Shown: positions 51,561 to 63,487, counted from the stretch's first letter. The stretch: DNA of 64,000 nucleotides from Pisolithus tinctorius (GCA_024663395.1 JANFAH010000033.1:248001-312000); one strand, 5' to 3'. The notes: a model not told the origin generated them from the sequence alone. Program-made: numbers and translations.

Positions 51561-52734
51561 ATGTCGAACACGCCGGGAACGACAGACGATGCGGAATCGA
51601 AGCCCAGGACTTTTGTTCTGGCTTCTAGAGCCTCCAAACTCGCCCAGATCCAAACCAATATTGTACTCGATGCCCTCCGGGCGGCGTTTCCATCTCTTTC
51701 CTTCGATACGTCGTTCATGTCGACGGAGGGGGACAAAAATCAGTCACAGGCACTGTATTTACTCGGTGGAAAGGCACTCTGGACGAAGGAACTCGAGATC
51801 GCACTGAAGGAGAAAACTGTGGACATGCTCGTCCATAGTCTGAAGGACGTCCCGACAGTCCTTCCTGATGGATGCGAGATCGGAGCTATCCTGGAAAGAG
51901 AGGATCCAGTCGATAGCCTGGTCGTGAAGCAGGGATTACCCTACAAGAAGCTGGAAGACTTGCCAGCCGGTAGCGTGGTTGGCACGAGCAGTGTGCGTCG
52001 AGTAGCTCAATTGCGCAGAGCCTTTCCAGGGTTACAATTCATGGATGTGGTGAGTGGGTTATCACCATCCTCTCGCCCATAGTCACCCGGTGTATTGAAA
52101 ACCACTGCAGAGAGGAAACCTGTAGGTCTCCGAACCGTGTTATGGCTGGTCGCTCAATAGTATATCATCATTCAGCAACACTCGTCTTGCCAAATTGGAC
52201 GCGGCGGACGGTCCGTTCACAGCACTTATCCTCGCCAAAGCTGGTCTCGTACGCCTCGGATTGGGTGATCGCATCACAGATGATCTACATGCGCCAGTTC
52301 TTTACCATGCCGTATCCCAGGGAGCATTGGCTCTTGAAATCCGGACTGACGATTCTCAAATACGAGGACTCTGCGAGGCTCTGATACACCGCGAAACTCA
52401 GCTGAGATGTCTTGCTGAGCGTGCTATGCTGCGTAAATTGGAAGGAGGATGCAGTGTCCCCGTTGGAGTAACCACCTCGCTTACTCATGAGGAGAGTAGA
52501 CCGGACGGATTGAAAAGAAGTCTTTTGCACATCACAGGCTGCGTTACGTCGATCGACGGTTCTTTGCACGTTCAGGAGGCGCTGGCGGAGACGGTACAGA
52601 ACCCAGAAGAAGCGGAACAGCTAGGTACTAGACTGGCGACTCTGTTGATCGACAACGGGGCTGGAGGAATTCTTGAGGATATCAGTCGGGACAGGGAGAA
52701 ACGGGCGAACGAAGCAAAGGAGAAAGAAAGATAA
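51561..52734 (+). CDS. HEM3: Porphobilinogen deaminase (hydroxymethylbilane synthase)
   Basis: The exons 51561-52049, 52111-52121 and 52176-52734 encode 352 residues. Landmarks are FVLASRASKLAQIQT, the KDVPTVLPDG region with HSLKD, GTSSVRRVAQLRR, RGNLNTRLAKLD and EGGCSVPVGV, whose Cys carries the dipyrromethane cofactor. The enzyme condenses four porphobilinogens to hydroxymethylbilane in haem synthesis, in the cytosol. RGNLNTRL, a cofactor- and substrate-binding stretch, depends on an 11 nt micro-exon (AGAGGAAACCT). Without it this motif is lost and the frame breaks. The start is the first in-frame ATG with a compact N terminus. Confidence 0.95.
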
Positions 52735-53073
52735 TGCATATCTGTATTGATAGTATATATATATCAATTCGTGTAACCAATCTACCCGCGGATGTCCACC
52801 TGAAATTCAACGATGGCGGCAATGAAAACCAGCGACGTTCAAGAATAACAAGAGTGTCGATCTACCTCCCCACGAGCGCCTACAAGTCCCTTGGAAATGA
52901 ACACGGACAGCAAGTGACTCTAAAGCAGGGAGGATTCAAAGACATTAGTTCGCCAAAAAAGACTGGGAACGCAAATTTATACTGAGGTGTTTACACCTGT
53001 TTGTGCTCTTCCCGATCGGGATGTCCCCCGCACGACTATGATGACTCTTGACAAAGGTTGGAGCAGTACTGGT
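52735..53073. other. Intergenic HEM3 / UBE2W-like
   Basis: About 340 bp without a gene. It contains a short TA-rich stretch near 52755 and serves as the HEM3 3' region and the promoter of the next gene. Confidence 0.4.
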
Positions 53074-53999
53074 ATGGCGTCCATCTCGGCCCGACGTCTA
53101 CGCAAGGAGCTCAACGAGATCAACGTCGAAGGATGTCCAGCTGGTGTGTTTGGCCCATCTCCAACTTGGTTTTTACGCCAATTCTACTCCAACGGATAGG
53201 CATCAAGCTCCTTAGCGCAGATAATTTCGACACTTGGTTGTTCTCTATAGAGGTCTTAGGCGAAAGTTTATACCAGGTATATATAATAACTGTCCTGACC
53301 CACACTCCTACTCATCATCTGACGCGCGTGCGCTCGCAAGGGAGAAGTTTTCAAGCTCATGTTTCGCTTCGATGCCAACTACCCCATTTCGGCACCTGCT
53401 GTACAGTTTGTCGTAGATGAGACAAGAGGGGCGCCTATCCATCCAGTTCGTGAAAACATCCCTCATATTGGCCGTTTGCTCGTGAAACACTGACTCTACG
53501 GGTGCAGCATATATATTCTAATGGACATGTAAGTGTTTATCGACACACTGACTTTGGAGAGCCTTTCCATTTTCCGAACGTATATAGATATGCGCATCTA
53601 TCCTTGGGACTGAGTGGTCCCCGGTGTTGAGTGTGTCCGCTGTGTGCGTCACGCTTCAGAGCATGCTTGCGTCTTGCAAGGTACGAGGTACCTCATCTTT
53701 TCCCCTTGTGCTAGAATAGAGAACCGTTCTCTAGGTCAAGGAACGGTGTGTATTATCATCGATTCTGCCCCTGCGCAACCTGATGGCGTCATATCTAGGC
53801 CCGTGGATAACGACAGATATGTACGGACCGCGCCCGATAATCCCAAGAAGGTATGTGTCCTTTCTTTCCCATGAAAATTCTCAGCGTTTATTCCACCTGC
53901 GCAGACGCGTTTCCAATATGACGGTGAGATTCGATCGGATACCATCGGCATGGCTCCACTGACTTCTTTCTTTCGTTTTTCGGCCTAGATGACACGTGA
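53074..53999 (+). CDS. UBE2W-like ubiquitin-conjugating enzyme (Ubc16 type)
   Basis: Nine short exons (53074-53143, 53200-53276, 53341-53445, 53508-53528, 53588-53680, 53735-53745, 53799-53850, 53905-53923, 53989-53999) give 152 residues, the usual E2 size. SARRLRKELNEIN opens the fold, and FKLMFRFDANYPISAPAVQF precedes the active site IYSNGHICASILG, where the Cys forms the thioester. The C terminus DNDRYVRTAPDNPKKTRFQYDDDT is typical of UBE2W, which ubiquitinates protein N termini. Two exons have only 11 nt (GTCAAGGAACG at 53735 and the last one). The sixth is required: it supplies VKER and restores the frame. Family assignment is firm, and substrate preference is inferred from the family. 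Confidence 0.9.
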
Positions 54000-54862
54000 G
54001 TCCACTATCCACTGTTGTACATTAGACATACTGAATCGACTTCTTAGGGTGTAACTATATACTCTTGCGTAGAACAGACTTGCATGTCGAATCCTGTTAG
54101 CATTTGCACATACACAGCTTTTATCTGGACAAGATTTCGAGAAAAATAGTCCTCCTGGTTTATGTGGTTCTGCCCTATGTACCCCATGCGGTTGGTTGGT
54201 ATGGGGTATATGTTCTATATACACTTCTCCGTCTTACTTTTGTTGTATTGATTGACTCTATAATCATGTACATCAATACTCACAAGCAGAATGGTGATGA
54301 GTTATCAGGGAAAAGGGTGCCCAAGTTCATGGCATACTCCAGCCTTGGGATTCACTAATGTAGTGTTATGCCTTGCTTCACATTTCCCCCTTTCTGTTTG
54401 CTACCCCTGTCCATAACTGCCAAGTATGTTCCTGGGTGCTGTTAGGTTCAGGTCTCTGAACTCTTCATGAGCAATGATCCTACTGGACTGACCATTCTGG
54501 TCATGAGGGTTCTTGTGCCTTTTGGAGGTGGTTGTTTCTTTGGTGTATTGCATTCATCACACCTTGGAATGTTGGTCAGATGACTTTGAGCCACATAATT
54601 GGACATGTGCATGTCATGGACAGTGGCATTTGTTGTCAAGAATGCATTCTGGAATTATGGTAGCCTCTTGGAGTTTCACCCAGAGGGCTTGGAATTTCTC
54701 CCTGACCCTTGAAATTAAATTCTGATGTCAGCCCACTTAGTAATTATTCCTGGATGCTGTTAGGCCCAGGTCTGTAAACTCTTTGTTGTTCACGATCATA
54801 CCAGACCATTAACTCCGGTCACATGCAAGTAGAGGGGTTGGGGTTGGAAATGTGTTGGGGTT
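54000..54862. other. Left flank of the Helitron with two diverged direct repeats
   Basis: No gene is visible. Segments around 54435-54635 and 54750-54945 share GCTGTTAGG..CAGGTCT.TAACTCTT-like and CATGTCATGGACAGTGGCATT sequences, so they are diverged copies of about 200-330 bp. The DNA is AT-rich and CpG-poor and may belong to the Helitron. Confidence 0.4.
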
Positions 54863-57570
54863 TTGGTTTCGTCCCATCACCTTGTACAAACTGCTAGCTG
54901 CAAGCACATTCTGGTATGTGTACATGTCATGGACAGTGGCATTCGTCACTTGTATATAGACGTTGCTGGTGTCAGTGATGATGTGGCTATGAGTTATGAG
55001 TTTATATGGCAAGAGTATATGTTAGAGTGCATCGCTGTGGATAGTGATGTCAGTGCTGGGTCCCTGTACCCTAGAGGACCATTGTTGGTGTGTTGTGCAA
55101 GCTCCATTCGAGAGTTTGTTGAGCAGTTCCCTCATTTGATGCTAAAAGTTATTAAATCCATTGCAGATTACCACCGTGTGTTTTTGCATAATCATTTGCA
55201 TTGCCCCATGTGTATTGATGCACTTCGTAGTCATGAATGTACAGCGAGTTGTCCAACGTTATTGTATGTGTTTCGACAGCTTAAAACTGCCTGACGTGGG
55301 CAATGCCTTGCACCCACACTACAACCAGCTATTCCATTAGAGAGAAGTGTTGCAGATGTTAGAGCCATTCAGAGGATTGATACACAGGCATGACGGCAAC
55401 ATACGATTGTGGGGGTGGAAGAGGAGCGACATGGTTATCCTCTGGTAGCATCAATGGGTGAAAAACTCGACATCATCTGTGATTGGCAAAACAAGATGTC
55501 ACCACAGCATCTTGCAGAAGATGTCTGTGCTGTGTGCACACAAACGAGCCAAAGCCGGGATCTAGTTGATATTTTGCCAACTACGGACATGCTGTTGGTG
55601 TTAAAAAACGAGTGGTTACCAGAGGCATGCCTTCCCCAGACATACAACTTAGCCAAATATTGTGGTGCTATTCTTTGCCTGCACGGAATGCGTTGTTTAC
55701 ACGATATCGCAGAGGTACGGACATGCTCCTCATGTCGAAAGGCGTTGATGGTGAGGTCGCCCTGGCAACTGAAGGACGCAATTGCAAACTTTCAATATTA
55801 TGCACATGCAGAGTTGCCTCAAGATGTGCGGGAGAGTATTCATTCTGCGAGTCCATTGGAATTAATGCTAGTCATGGCATGTTGTGCTACTGTCATTACC
55901 CATCATTATCAAACTAAAAGCATTCGGGGGGGGGGGGGGGGGGGTGCCTGAGGAAGCAAGTCAGCATTTCAACAGAGGTAACGTTGCTCTCTTGCCTCAG
56001 GACCCATCTGCATTGTCAAGTGTTCTCCCACTGACACAGAGCAATCTGCATGGAGCAGTGTGTGTCGTCTTTGCTGGTGGCATGTTTCATCCAAGTGCAG
56101 ATGCTCTGCACAAATTTCCACCAGTACTTGTTAGTAAATGCAGGGTGAAATCTATAATTGAGTGGTTAATATCCAACAACGAATGGTACATAAAAAAGGG
56201 TATCACATTTAGTGCAGAAAATTTAGCATCATTGGTGAATGGTGAGGAGGAGACAGGCATGTTGCAGGGAATAGAGATAATGCATCTTCGAGATGGGGAC
56301 GGGATCGTGGATACTGGTGACCATGTGGATTGGTCTGCACTCGCTGCCGAGCTGGTAACTGAAACGGTTGCATATACCGATGGTGATCGTTCTGAGCACT
56401 CACAATGGGCGATGAAGGCAACAGCTTTGGCCCATGCTCTAAGTCACAAAAAATTTATAGTGAGTCGATCAGGTTCCGAGTTGATGAACGAGAATTCACC
56501 TGGATTTTTGACTGCCATGTTTCTACACCTGGATCCTTGGGGTATCGGAGCTTTTAATCATCCTGCTCGACGTCCCGATCAACAAATCTCGTTCCAACGT
56601 CAGCTAAAAAATTTACTATGGCAAGTTGACTCGCCTTTTGCGTTGGATACGACATTTCTGTTTATATGTTGGAATATTCTGCAAAAAAGAGTGGCAAGTG
56701 AAAACACGGCTTTCTGCATACCGTCTGCACGTCGCCACAGCCTCATGAGTGAGGTCAAGGAGGCTGAGGCAAATATAATATCATTAGCAGATAAATTGGA
56801 GTGGAATCCGAAGGCGAGCATGGACTCTGTGGGTGAGAGGAAGGCCTTGTCCTTATTTCGAGAATTGAATGTAATATGTCATTCTTTGCTGGGCAGCGAT
56901 GGCTATAAGTTGTGTCGTCGGAATGAAATTTGGTCCCTCACACATCGACTAGGCACCCTGGCATTTTTTGTTACCTTGAATCCACATGATGTGACAAATA
57001 TTCTTGTCGCTCATTATGGAGGATTGGAGATTTCTTGGTGGTGCAGGATGACAGCATATGAATGTGCAGTCTTCATTGCTTCTCATCCGGCCGTGGCAGC
57101 AAGGGTGTTCGATGTTGTCATTTGTGGTTTTATAGACATTGTGGTTAAATATGACCAGAGGGTGGGATTGTTTGGGAAATGTATTGGATACTATGGAACA
57201 GTGGAGGCGCAAGGGAGAGGGACATTACATTGCCACATGTTGTTGTGGGTACAAGGCCATCCTAATCCTGAACGGTTGCAGACAATGATGATTGACGACA
57301 AGCACTTCAAAGACTTGCTTTTCACTTGGTTGGAAGATCTAATTAAATGTGAGCTTCCTGGAACTACTCCTGATAGTGTTGATCTTGCGGAGACCAATCC
57401 TGCAAAGCCTGTGCAACAGGATGGCGAGCTGGATCCTCGTTTACAACAGCCACCTCAAATTGCTGATCTCGAAGAGGGAGCTTTTCTAGAGGCTTTTCAG
57501 GAGTTTGTGTGTAGCCTTGCCATTGAATGTAACTGGCACATGTCAAGTCTGGGCCTACTCCAACCAACTC
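54863..57570 (+). pseudogene. Helitron Rep-helicase, N-terminal part, broken
   Basis: Plus-strand frames at 54863-55294, 55409-55951 and 55884-57570 form one broken protein. It shows a Cys-rich region (CAVCTQ, CSSCRKAL), ANFQYYAHAELPQDV with ELMLVMACCATVITH, and then PEEASQHFNRGNVALLPQD. The Rep-type nuclease motif EAQGRGTLHCHMLLW (two His of the HUH site) lies near 57210. This is the order of Helitron-like transposases of mushrooms. The helicase half is absent because an LTR starts at about 57571. Earlier damage includes stops near 55292-55400 and a frameshift at a run of 19 G. It cannot be autonomous. Confidence 0.85.
55926..55944. repeat. G19 homopolymer in the Helitron ORF
   Basis: Nineteen consecutive G sit where the frame changes from KSIRGGG to VPEEASQHFNRG. 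A run length different by one or two bases would restore a single frame. Confidence 0.9.
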
Positions 57571-58254
57571 TGATGCTTAACAAGGTCTAGAGAAGGGTTC
57601 AGAAGCAAGTCCGACACAGAAGAACAGAACTCCGACTAGCAGAGTGTCGGCAGGAGTGAAGACTGCCGAGACAAAGGCAGAGTGGAGTGAGGGTGTCGGG
57701 TTTAGCTCGTGCGCTACCCCCTTGCATGATCTCAGCCCTTGTATTTCAGAGGGAGAGTACAGATGGAGAGTTGGAGATAACTCCGACAGGCAGAAGATGG
57801 AATCAGAGGGAGTAGGAACTAAGTTGATATTCATACTGAAGAACAGCGGAGTACAGTACATGCTTTTATACTGCTACAGAGGTACAGTAATCAGAATTGG
57901 AACTGACATACGGAGACTCATAAATTTTCAAGTAAAATTTCCTGGACAACGAATGAAGGGTAGATGGAGGACATACAAACGGGTAACACAGAACATCCAG
58001 AAAAGGAAACAGTCCAGGCACTGGACCATGCGGTGAGCATGCTGTGGAGTACCTGACTGCAAAGGTAGTCACATGACCCCTCAGAGAATGGACCGCTCGG
58101 TCTGGTAGGAGAGCAACACAAGTCTGACAGCAGTTGGAGTGGAGATGGTTCGCAACCAACAGAAGTTGGGCGGAGTTGGTATGGAGTGAGCGGATGACTG
58201 GCAGAAAAGGTTGCAGAGTGAGCAAAGACTTATGATGAATGCACAGTTATGACA
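57571..58254 (-). repeat. LTR of the chromovirus (3' LTR)
   Basis: On the minus strand the LTR starts TGTCATAACTG at 58254 and ends about TAAGCATCA at 57571, giving TG...CA ends and roughly 684 bp. The right boundary is supported by the adjoining polypurine tract. The left boundary is set where the Helitron frame loses its character, and could be off by some bases. The partner LTR is outside the window. Confidence 0.65.
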
Positions 58255-58270
58255 GTGCCCCCCCCCTAGG
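58255..58270 (-). other. Polypurine tract next to the LTR
   Basis: On the minus strand the sequence CTAGGGGGGGGGCAC lies directly before the LTR start TGTCA. This is the expected position of the plus-strand primer for reverse transcription. Confidence 0.6.
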
Positions 58271-58448
58271 GCCTGAACCCCTGAAGGCTGCATGTATGGG
58301 ATGAGATCAACATGAGTTGATCATTTGAAATTATTTTGATGCTCGAGGATGATGGCTTTAGCTGCAGCGGAGCTCCATCGGAGTTCGAAGTACCGCTTAA
58401 AAACACGTGTTAGGGTACCGAACCTTCATACCTTCTTCCCTCATCACC

Positions 58449-59702
58449 ATGTCCTTCCAGCGCAAGAACACAACCCCCCAGCCAACCCCAGGCCACTCCC
58501 ACGACTACTCCCAAGTCACAGATGACATGTTGGTTGTCCTTACCAATGACTCGACTGACACCGAGTGCGAGAAGAACGCAGAGAAGGCATGTCGGTGAGC
58601 GGAGGCGGAGCAGAGAGAGAAAGAGTGTGAGGTGGAGCATAAGGCCAAACGGGAGGAGGCCAGATGACGAAAGGTGGAGGAGGCACAACTGGAGGTGGAG
58701 TGGAGGCAGAGAGAGGAGGAGGAAGCGCAGCAGAAGAAGGCGGCAGAGGAAGAGGCTGAAAGGCAAAGACAGAGAGCGGTGGAAGAGGCAGAGAAGCAGA
58801 GGCAGAGGGCCTCTCAGGAGAGGGCCCAGGCCAGGCGGGATGAGGCCGCGCAAAGGTGAGTGACAGAATCCTACAAGTCAGGTGGAGCTGACATGTATTT
58901 TTATTTCAGGTTAAGCGGCGCGGTCTATGATGTCAACACTGCCCAGAGGGTCCCTGGGACCTCTGTGGTGGTCACCACGACCAGGTGGCCCCCTTGCACT
59001 CACTGCATAGTGAGTCTGATGGCGGGTCAGTGCGAGCCAGGGCAAGGTAAGACCAGGGCCTGCATGCCCTGCCACAACAAGAAGAAAACCTGCAGTTGGA
59101 TGCGGGAAGAGGTGGCGGCGGGACCCTCATGGAAGAGAGCAGGGATGGGGAGTTCCCAAGGAGAGAAGAAGAAGAGGATGCGAGGGAAGGGAAAGGAGAA
59201 AGCGACAGAGACAGAGGAAGCGGATGACAAGCGGGAGGTAGGCGGAGAAGACGAGGAGGAGCCAGCAACACCACACGAGGGACCCTTAGAAGTGGGGGTC
59301 TCCTCCTGGTGGACAGAGTGGGAGCAGGAGTGGCAGCTGCAGGCTGCGGAGAGGTATGCGGTGGTGCACGAGAAGGCTGTGACAGCCTTTGAGAGGATGG
59401 CAAGGGCAGTGGAGTGGATGGTGGTGGCTGCAGAGTGGACAGCCAACAAGTGGGTGCTGTACCATGCCTGGGCAGAGTGGGCAGAGATGAGGAGGAGGGA
59501 GGATGCACAAGAGGCCAGGATGGCTGAGCTCGAGTGCACAGGCGGAGGATGGAAGAGGCCTCAGTCAGAGGCGGCGGAGGACAAGAACAAAGAAGCGGAT
59601 GAAAGTGTGGAGGGGGATAACGAGGAAGAGGAAGAAGTTGGAGGAGAGAAGGGAGGTGGAGAGGAACAGGAGGGTGGCAGAGGACAAGCAATGGAAGAGT
59701 AG
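58449..59702 (+). pseudogene. Antisense accessory ORF of the chromovirus with a Cys-cluster
   Basis: It lies between pol and the LTR but on the opposite strand to gag-pol. Exon 1 (58449-58855) starts MSFQRKN and encodes a Glu/Arg/Gln-rich coiled coil. A GTGAGT-CAG intron (58856-58909) joins it in phase to exon 2 (58910-59702). Exon 2 has CTHC, a single Cys, then CMPCHNKKKTC: a spacing reminiscent of fungal Zn2Cys6 clusters. A long acidic/Trp-rich helical region (AVEWMVVAAEWTANKWV) follows. Two in-frame TGA codons at 58596 and 58665 interrupt exon 1, both at places where CGA (Arg) would continue the basic repeat, so this copy is probably dead. A DNA-binding or regulatory role is speculation. 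Confidence 0.65.
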
Positions 59703-59905
59703 AGTACTTTTGTTTTTCTTTTGTTTTTCCTTTTTTTTTTTTTTGTCTTTAGTTTGTATATTTTGTACTACTATGAAACAGACTTGTGATTTTGTTTGCA
59801 ACTCTGAGAAGTGAAACGGATAAGTGGAGAAAAATTCTAAAGTACTTAAGGTAGTTCAGTAAGAGGTGGAGTTGGCCTGTGGAGGAGGATTATGTAGGTG
59901 GAGTA

Positions 59906-62900
59906 TTATGGCAGAGGTTGGTATGGGCCAGGTTTGTGTGGATAGCGTTCATGGAAAGCAGATACTATGTCGGAAGCATGATCTAGCTCAGTTGCAAGCA
60001 ACCAAGAGGTTTCTTCGTCGGTGTTCTTGTAACCAGCCCAACGGACTAGATACAAGAGTTGACAGTGGCGGTGATGGTGGTCCACCTTAGAGTCAAGTAT
60101 CTCTGATACTTCGTACTCAAGGTCACCATCAACATCCACTGGTGGAGGTGGAGGTTGTTGTCAGTTTGGGAAAGGGTTAGCCGCTGCGGCTTCCAGTTGT
60201 GAGACATGGAAGACTGGATGTACTGAGCACATAGAGTCAGGGAGCTTAAGGGTGACAGAATGCATACCTGGCCTGGCCAAGATGGTGAACGGACCCAAGT
60301 ACTTTTCAGAGAGTTTTTCTGAAGGATGAGTGGAGTGGAAGTACTTGGCCTTGACGTAGGCCTGTTCTCTGACCTTGAACTCAGGTGGAGGTATGCGTTT
60401 AGCATCTGCTGGACCCTGGTAGCATTGTTGAGCGGCGGACATTTTGGAGTGGAGGAAGTCATGAAGGGCAGAGAGCTCGACGATGTAATCGTGAGCCCTC
60501 AGAGAGGTAAAGTCTTGGTCAGGGGCCACAGACAAGTTTGGATGGTATCCCTTGTTAGCGAAGAAGGGAGAGACTCCAGTAGTCACACTTGGTGCATTGT
60601 TGAAAGTGAACTCCGCTAGAGGTAACAGCTCAGCCCAATTGTCTTGTTGGTAGTTACAGTAGACACGAAGGTACTGCTCAAGGGTCTGGTTCATTCGCTC
60701 AGTCTGGCCATTGCCTTCTGGGTGGTAACCCAAAGTGAAGTGAAGATGCATATCAAGGGCTTTTCCTAGAGAGCAGAAGAAGTGTGAGATGAACTCAGGA
60801 CCTCTGTCGGAGGTGACATTAGCTGGCACTCTGTGCTTGGAGAAGACATGGGTTAGGAAGAGCTTAGCGAGTTCAGCAGAGGTGACGGAATCATGGGTGG
60901 GGATGAACACCACTTGCTTTGAGAGGCAGTCCACTACCACGAGTATGGCAGAGTAGCCATCGGAGTGTGGGAGGTGTTCGATGAAGTCCATGGAGATGGA
61001 GTTCCAAGGTCTCTCTGGGACAGGAAGTTGCTTCAGTAGACCATAAGGGTGGTGGCGGGGAGTTTTGCTGTGTCCACAGGTGGTGCATGACCTGACGTAT
61101 TCTTTCACATCGGAGTGGAGGTTAGGCCACATGTAGTCCCTGCAGACGAGTTCTAGGGTGTGGTTTTGCTCGAAATGGCCTGCTAGAGGATGGTCATGCT
61201 TAAACCGAAGCACTCGAAGGTGGAGGTCATCAATGTCAGGGACAAAGATGTGACCATTGAGGCAGAGTAGACCGTCGGAGTCCAGGGACCACTGAGGCCT
61301 AGTCGGAGTTGGAAGGTGGCTGGCGGAGATGGGGTCGGAGGGTAGGGCAGAGATGATGTCAGAGTGCAAGCACTCAACATCGAAGACCATGGCAGCATGG
61401 AGTACAGGTGCCATGAGGGTGGTGGTATGGAGGGACGATGTGAGTTGCTCCTGTGTAAACATAGGGCAGAGATTGTGAGGATTTACCTGTGCATAGTCCC
61501 TATCCCCCCCTTTTGGGTAGACGTCCCAACGTCATGTAAGTGCGTCGGGTTTGGCTCCAAGGCGGCCAGGTCGGAAGTGGATGGAAAGGTTGAACTGGGA
61601 AAGGTACTCCGACCAGCAGGCCTGTCGATGAGTGAGAACCTTAGAGGTGGAAAAATACTCAAGGTTTTTGTGGTCCATCACCATGTTGACAGGTAAGGCG
61701 GAACCTTCTAGGTAATGCCTCCAGTGGTGGAAAGCCTCGAAGATAGCCAACAGCTCCTTGTCGTGGGTATCATAGTTGAGTTCTGGCGCAGTCATGGTGC
61801 GAGAGTAGAAAGCGACTGGGCAGAGTTCACCGTCAGAGCAGGTGATCGACAAAATGCCAGAAATGGCATAGTCGGAGGTGTCGGTTTCAACTGTAAGTGG
61901 AGCGTCAGGAACCCAATGAGTGAGCACAGGAGTGGAGCTGAAGGCATCCTTCAGGCAGAGGAAAGCGAATCGGCACTCCTCGGAAAAGTTCCAAGGAGCA
62001 CCCTTTCACATGAGGCAAGTGAGTGGAATGATGATGTCGGAGTAGTTATTAATGAATCGTCTGTAGAAATTTGCGAAGCCAAGGAAAGACTGGATGTCTC
62101 GCACCTTCCATGGCTCAGGCCAGTTGCGGACTGCCTGAACCTTCTCAGTGGACATGGTGAGACCAGAGGGAGAAAGAACATAACTGAGGTACTCAACGGA
62201 GTTGGAGTGAAACCCGCACTTCTCTGGCTTGGCATAAAGGCCATGCTTTCGAAGGTGGCAGAGTACCTCTTTTACGTGTTCACGATGCGACTCCATGTCC
62301 TGCGAATTGATTAGGATGTCATCGAGGTATACCATGATGCAGACATTGAGCATGTCTGCAAAGATGCTATTGACGAATTGCTGGAAAGCTGCAGGCGCAT
62401 TAGTCAGACCGAATGGCATTACCTGCCACTCATAAGAACCATAATGAGTGTGGAAAGCCGTTTTCCATTCATCTCCGTCTGCTATGTGGACTAGATGATA
62501 GGCATGGCAGAGATCAATCTTTGTGTAGACTTTAGCACGGCTTGGAGAGTCGAGTAGGTTGGAGATGAGTGGCAGTGGATAGCAATCTTTTTTCGTGATT
62601 TTGTTGAGTCCTCGATAGTCTACACAGAGGTGGAGTGAACTGTCCTTCTTCTTTATGAAGAGGACAGGGGCACCATGAGTGGAGGTGGATTGTTTGATGA
62701 AACTGTAGCCAAGATGCTCGTCAATGAAGGTGTGGAGAGCCTCAAGCTCTGGCAGAGAAAGAGAGTAGATTGTACCAATGGGTGGAGAGGAAACAGAGGA
62801 TGCACGAAGCTTCACATCACCAGCGGAGAGCTGCAAGCAGAACTGTCTAGAGCCAGGGAGAGCACAGGCTCTGACATATGCAGCAGCATTGATGAGTGAG

Positions 62901-63487
62901 ATGAGCGGAGCGGAGCATGGCGAGTCTGTTGGAGGTGCAGTTGGAGCTGCACACGGAGTGGAGGGTGTCGGATCTGAAGCAGAGGTCGCAGCAGAAGATG
63001 ACGAAGGCGCCTGGGGTGTCAGCATTCCCTGTAACAATGGTTTGAACGATATACTGCCCAGTACCCAGTCAATTGATGGATTGAAGCGGGTGAGCCAGTT
63101 GTGTCCTAACACCAGCGAACATGAAGAATCCAACAGAGTAACATAAAATGAAACAGAATTGACATCGCCGGAAGGAAAGCGGAGGGAAAGATCTACTTCT
63201 TGGGAAATGACAGCATTTGTACTACCATCGAACAAGCAGAGTGGAATTGGCGGAGAAATGGAGGAAACAGAGATAGCATATTTTTTAATTACAGACAGGT
63301 CTACGAAGCAATGAGAAGAACCAGAATCGATCAACACAGAAAAAGTATCCACAGAATAATCCGGAAGAGTTACAGACGGAAGTAAAGAATTGGGACTAGA
63401 AAGAGCAGATGCATTGAGTCGGATGTCCAGTTGCACACAGTTGGGATCAACGCTTCCTCCAGGCTGTGCGAGCTCCCTGGAGGAGTG
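59906..63487 (-). pseudogene. Chromovirus pol polyprotein (PR-RT-RH-IN-chromodomain) with three TGA stops
   Basis: One minus-strand frame contains, in order, an aspartic protease (IDSGSSHCFVD), reverse transcriptase (VDYRGLNKIT, MPFGLTNAPAAFQ, YLDDILI), RNase H (DTSDYAISGIL, HDKELLAI) and integrase. The integrase shows a zinc-binding H-H-CTTC region, then MDFIEHLP, TSDRGPEF and GNGQTERMNQ, giving the D, D and E of the active site. A chromodomain ends it ([29 protein letters not shown]). The frame is interrupted only by TGA at 62006, 61532 and 60161. The chromodomain is thought to guide integration to histone-marked chromatin. Apart from these stops the coding region looks complete, so the copy is young or recently silenced. 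Confidence 0.88.

Noticed and set aside
58972..59691. Minus-strand Pro/Leu/Ser-rich ORF of 239 codons
   Set aside because: It is the shadow of the Glu/Arg-rich antisense accessory ORF on the plus strand.
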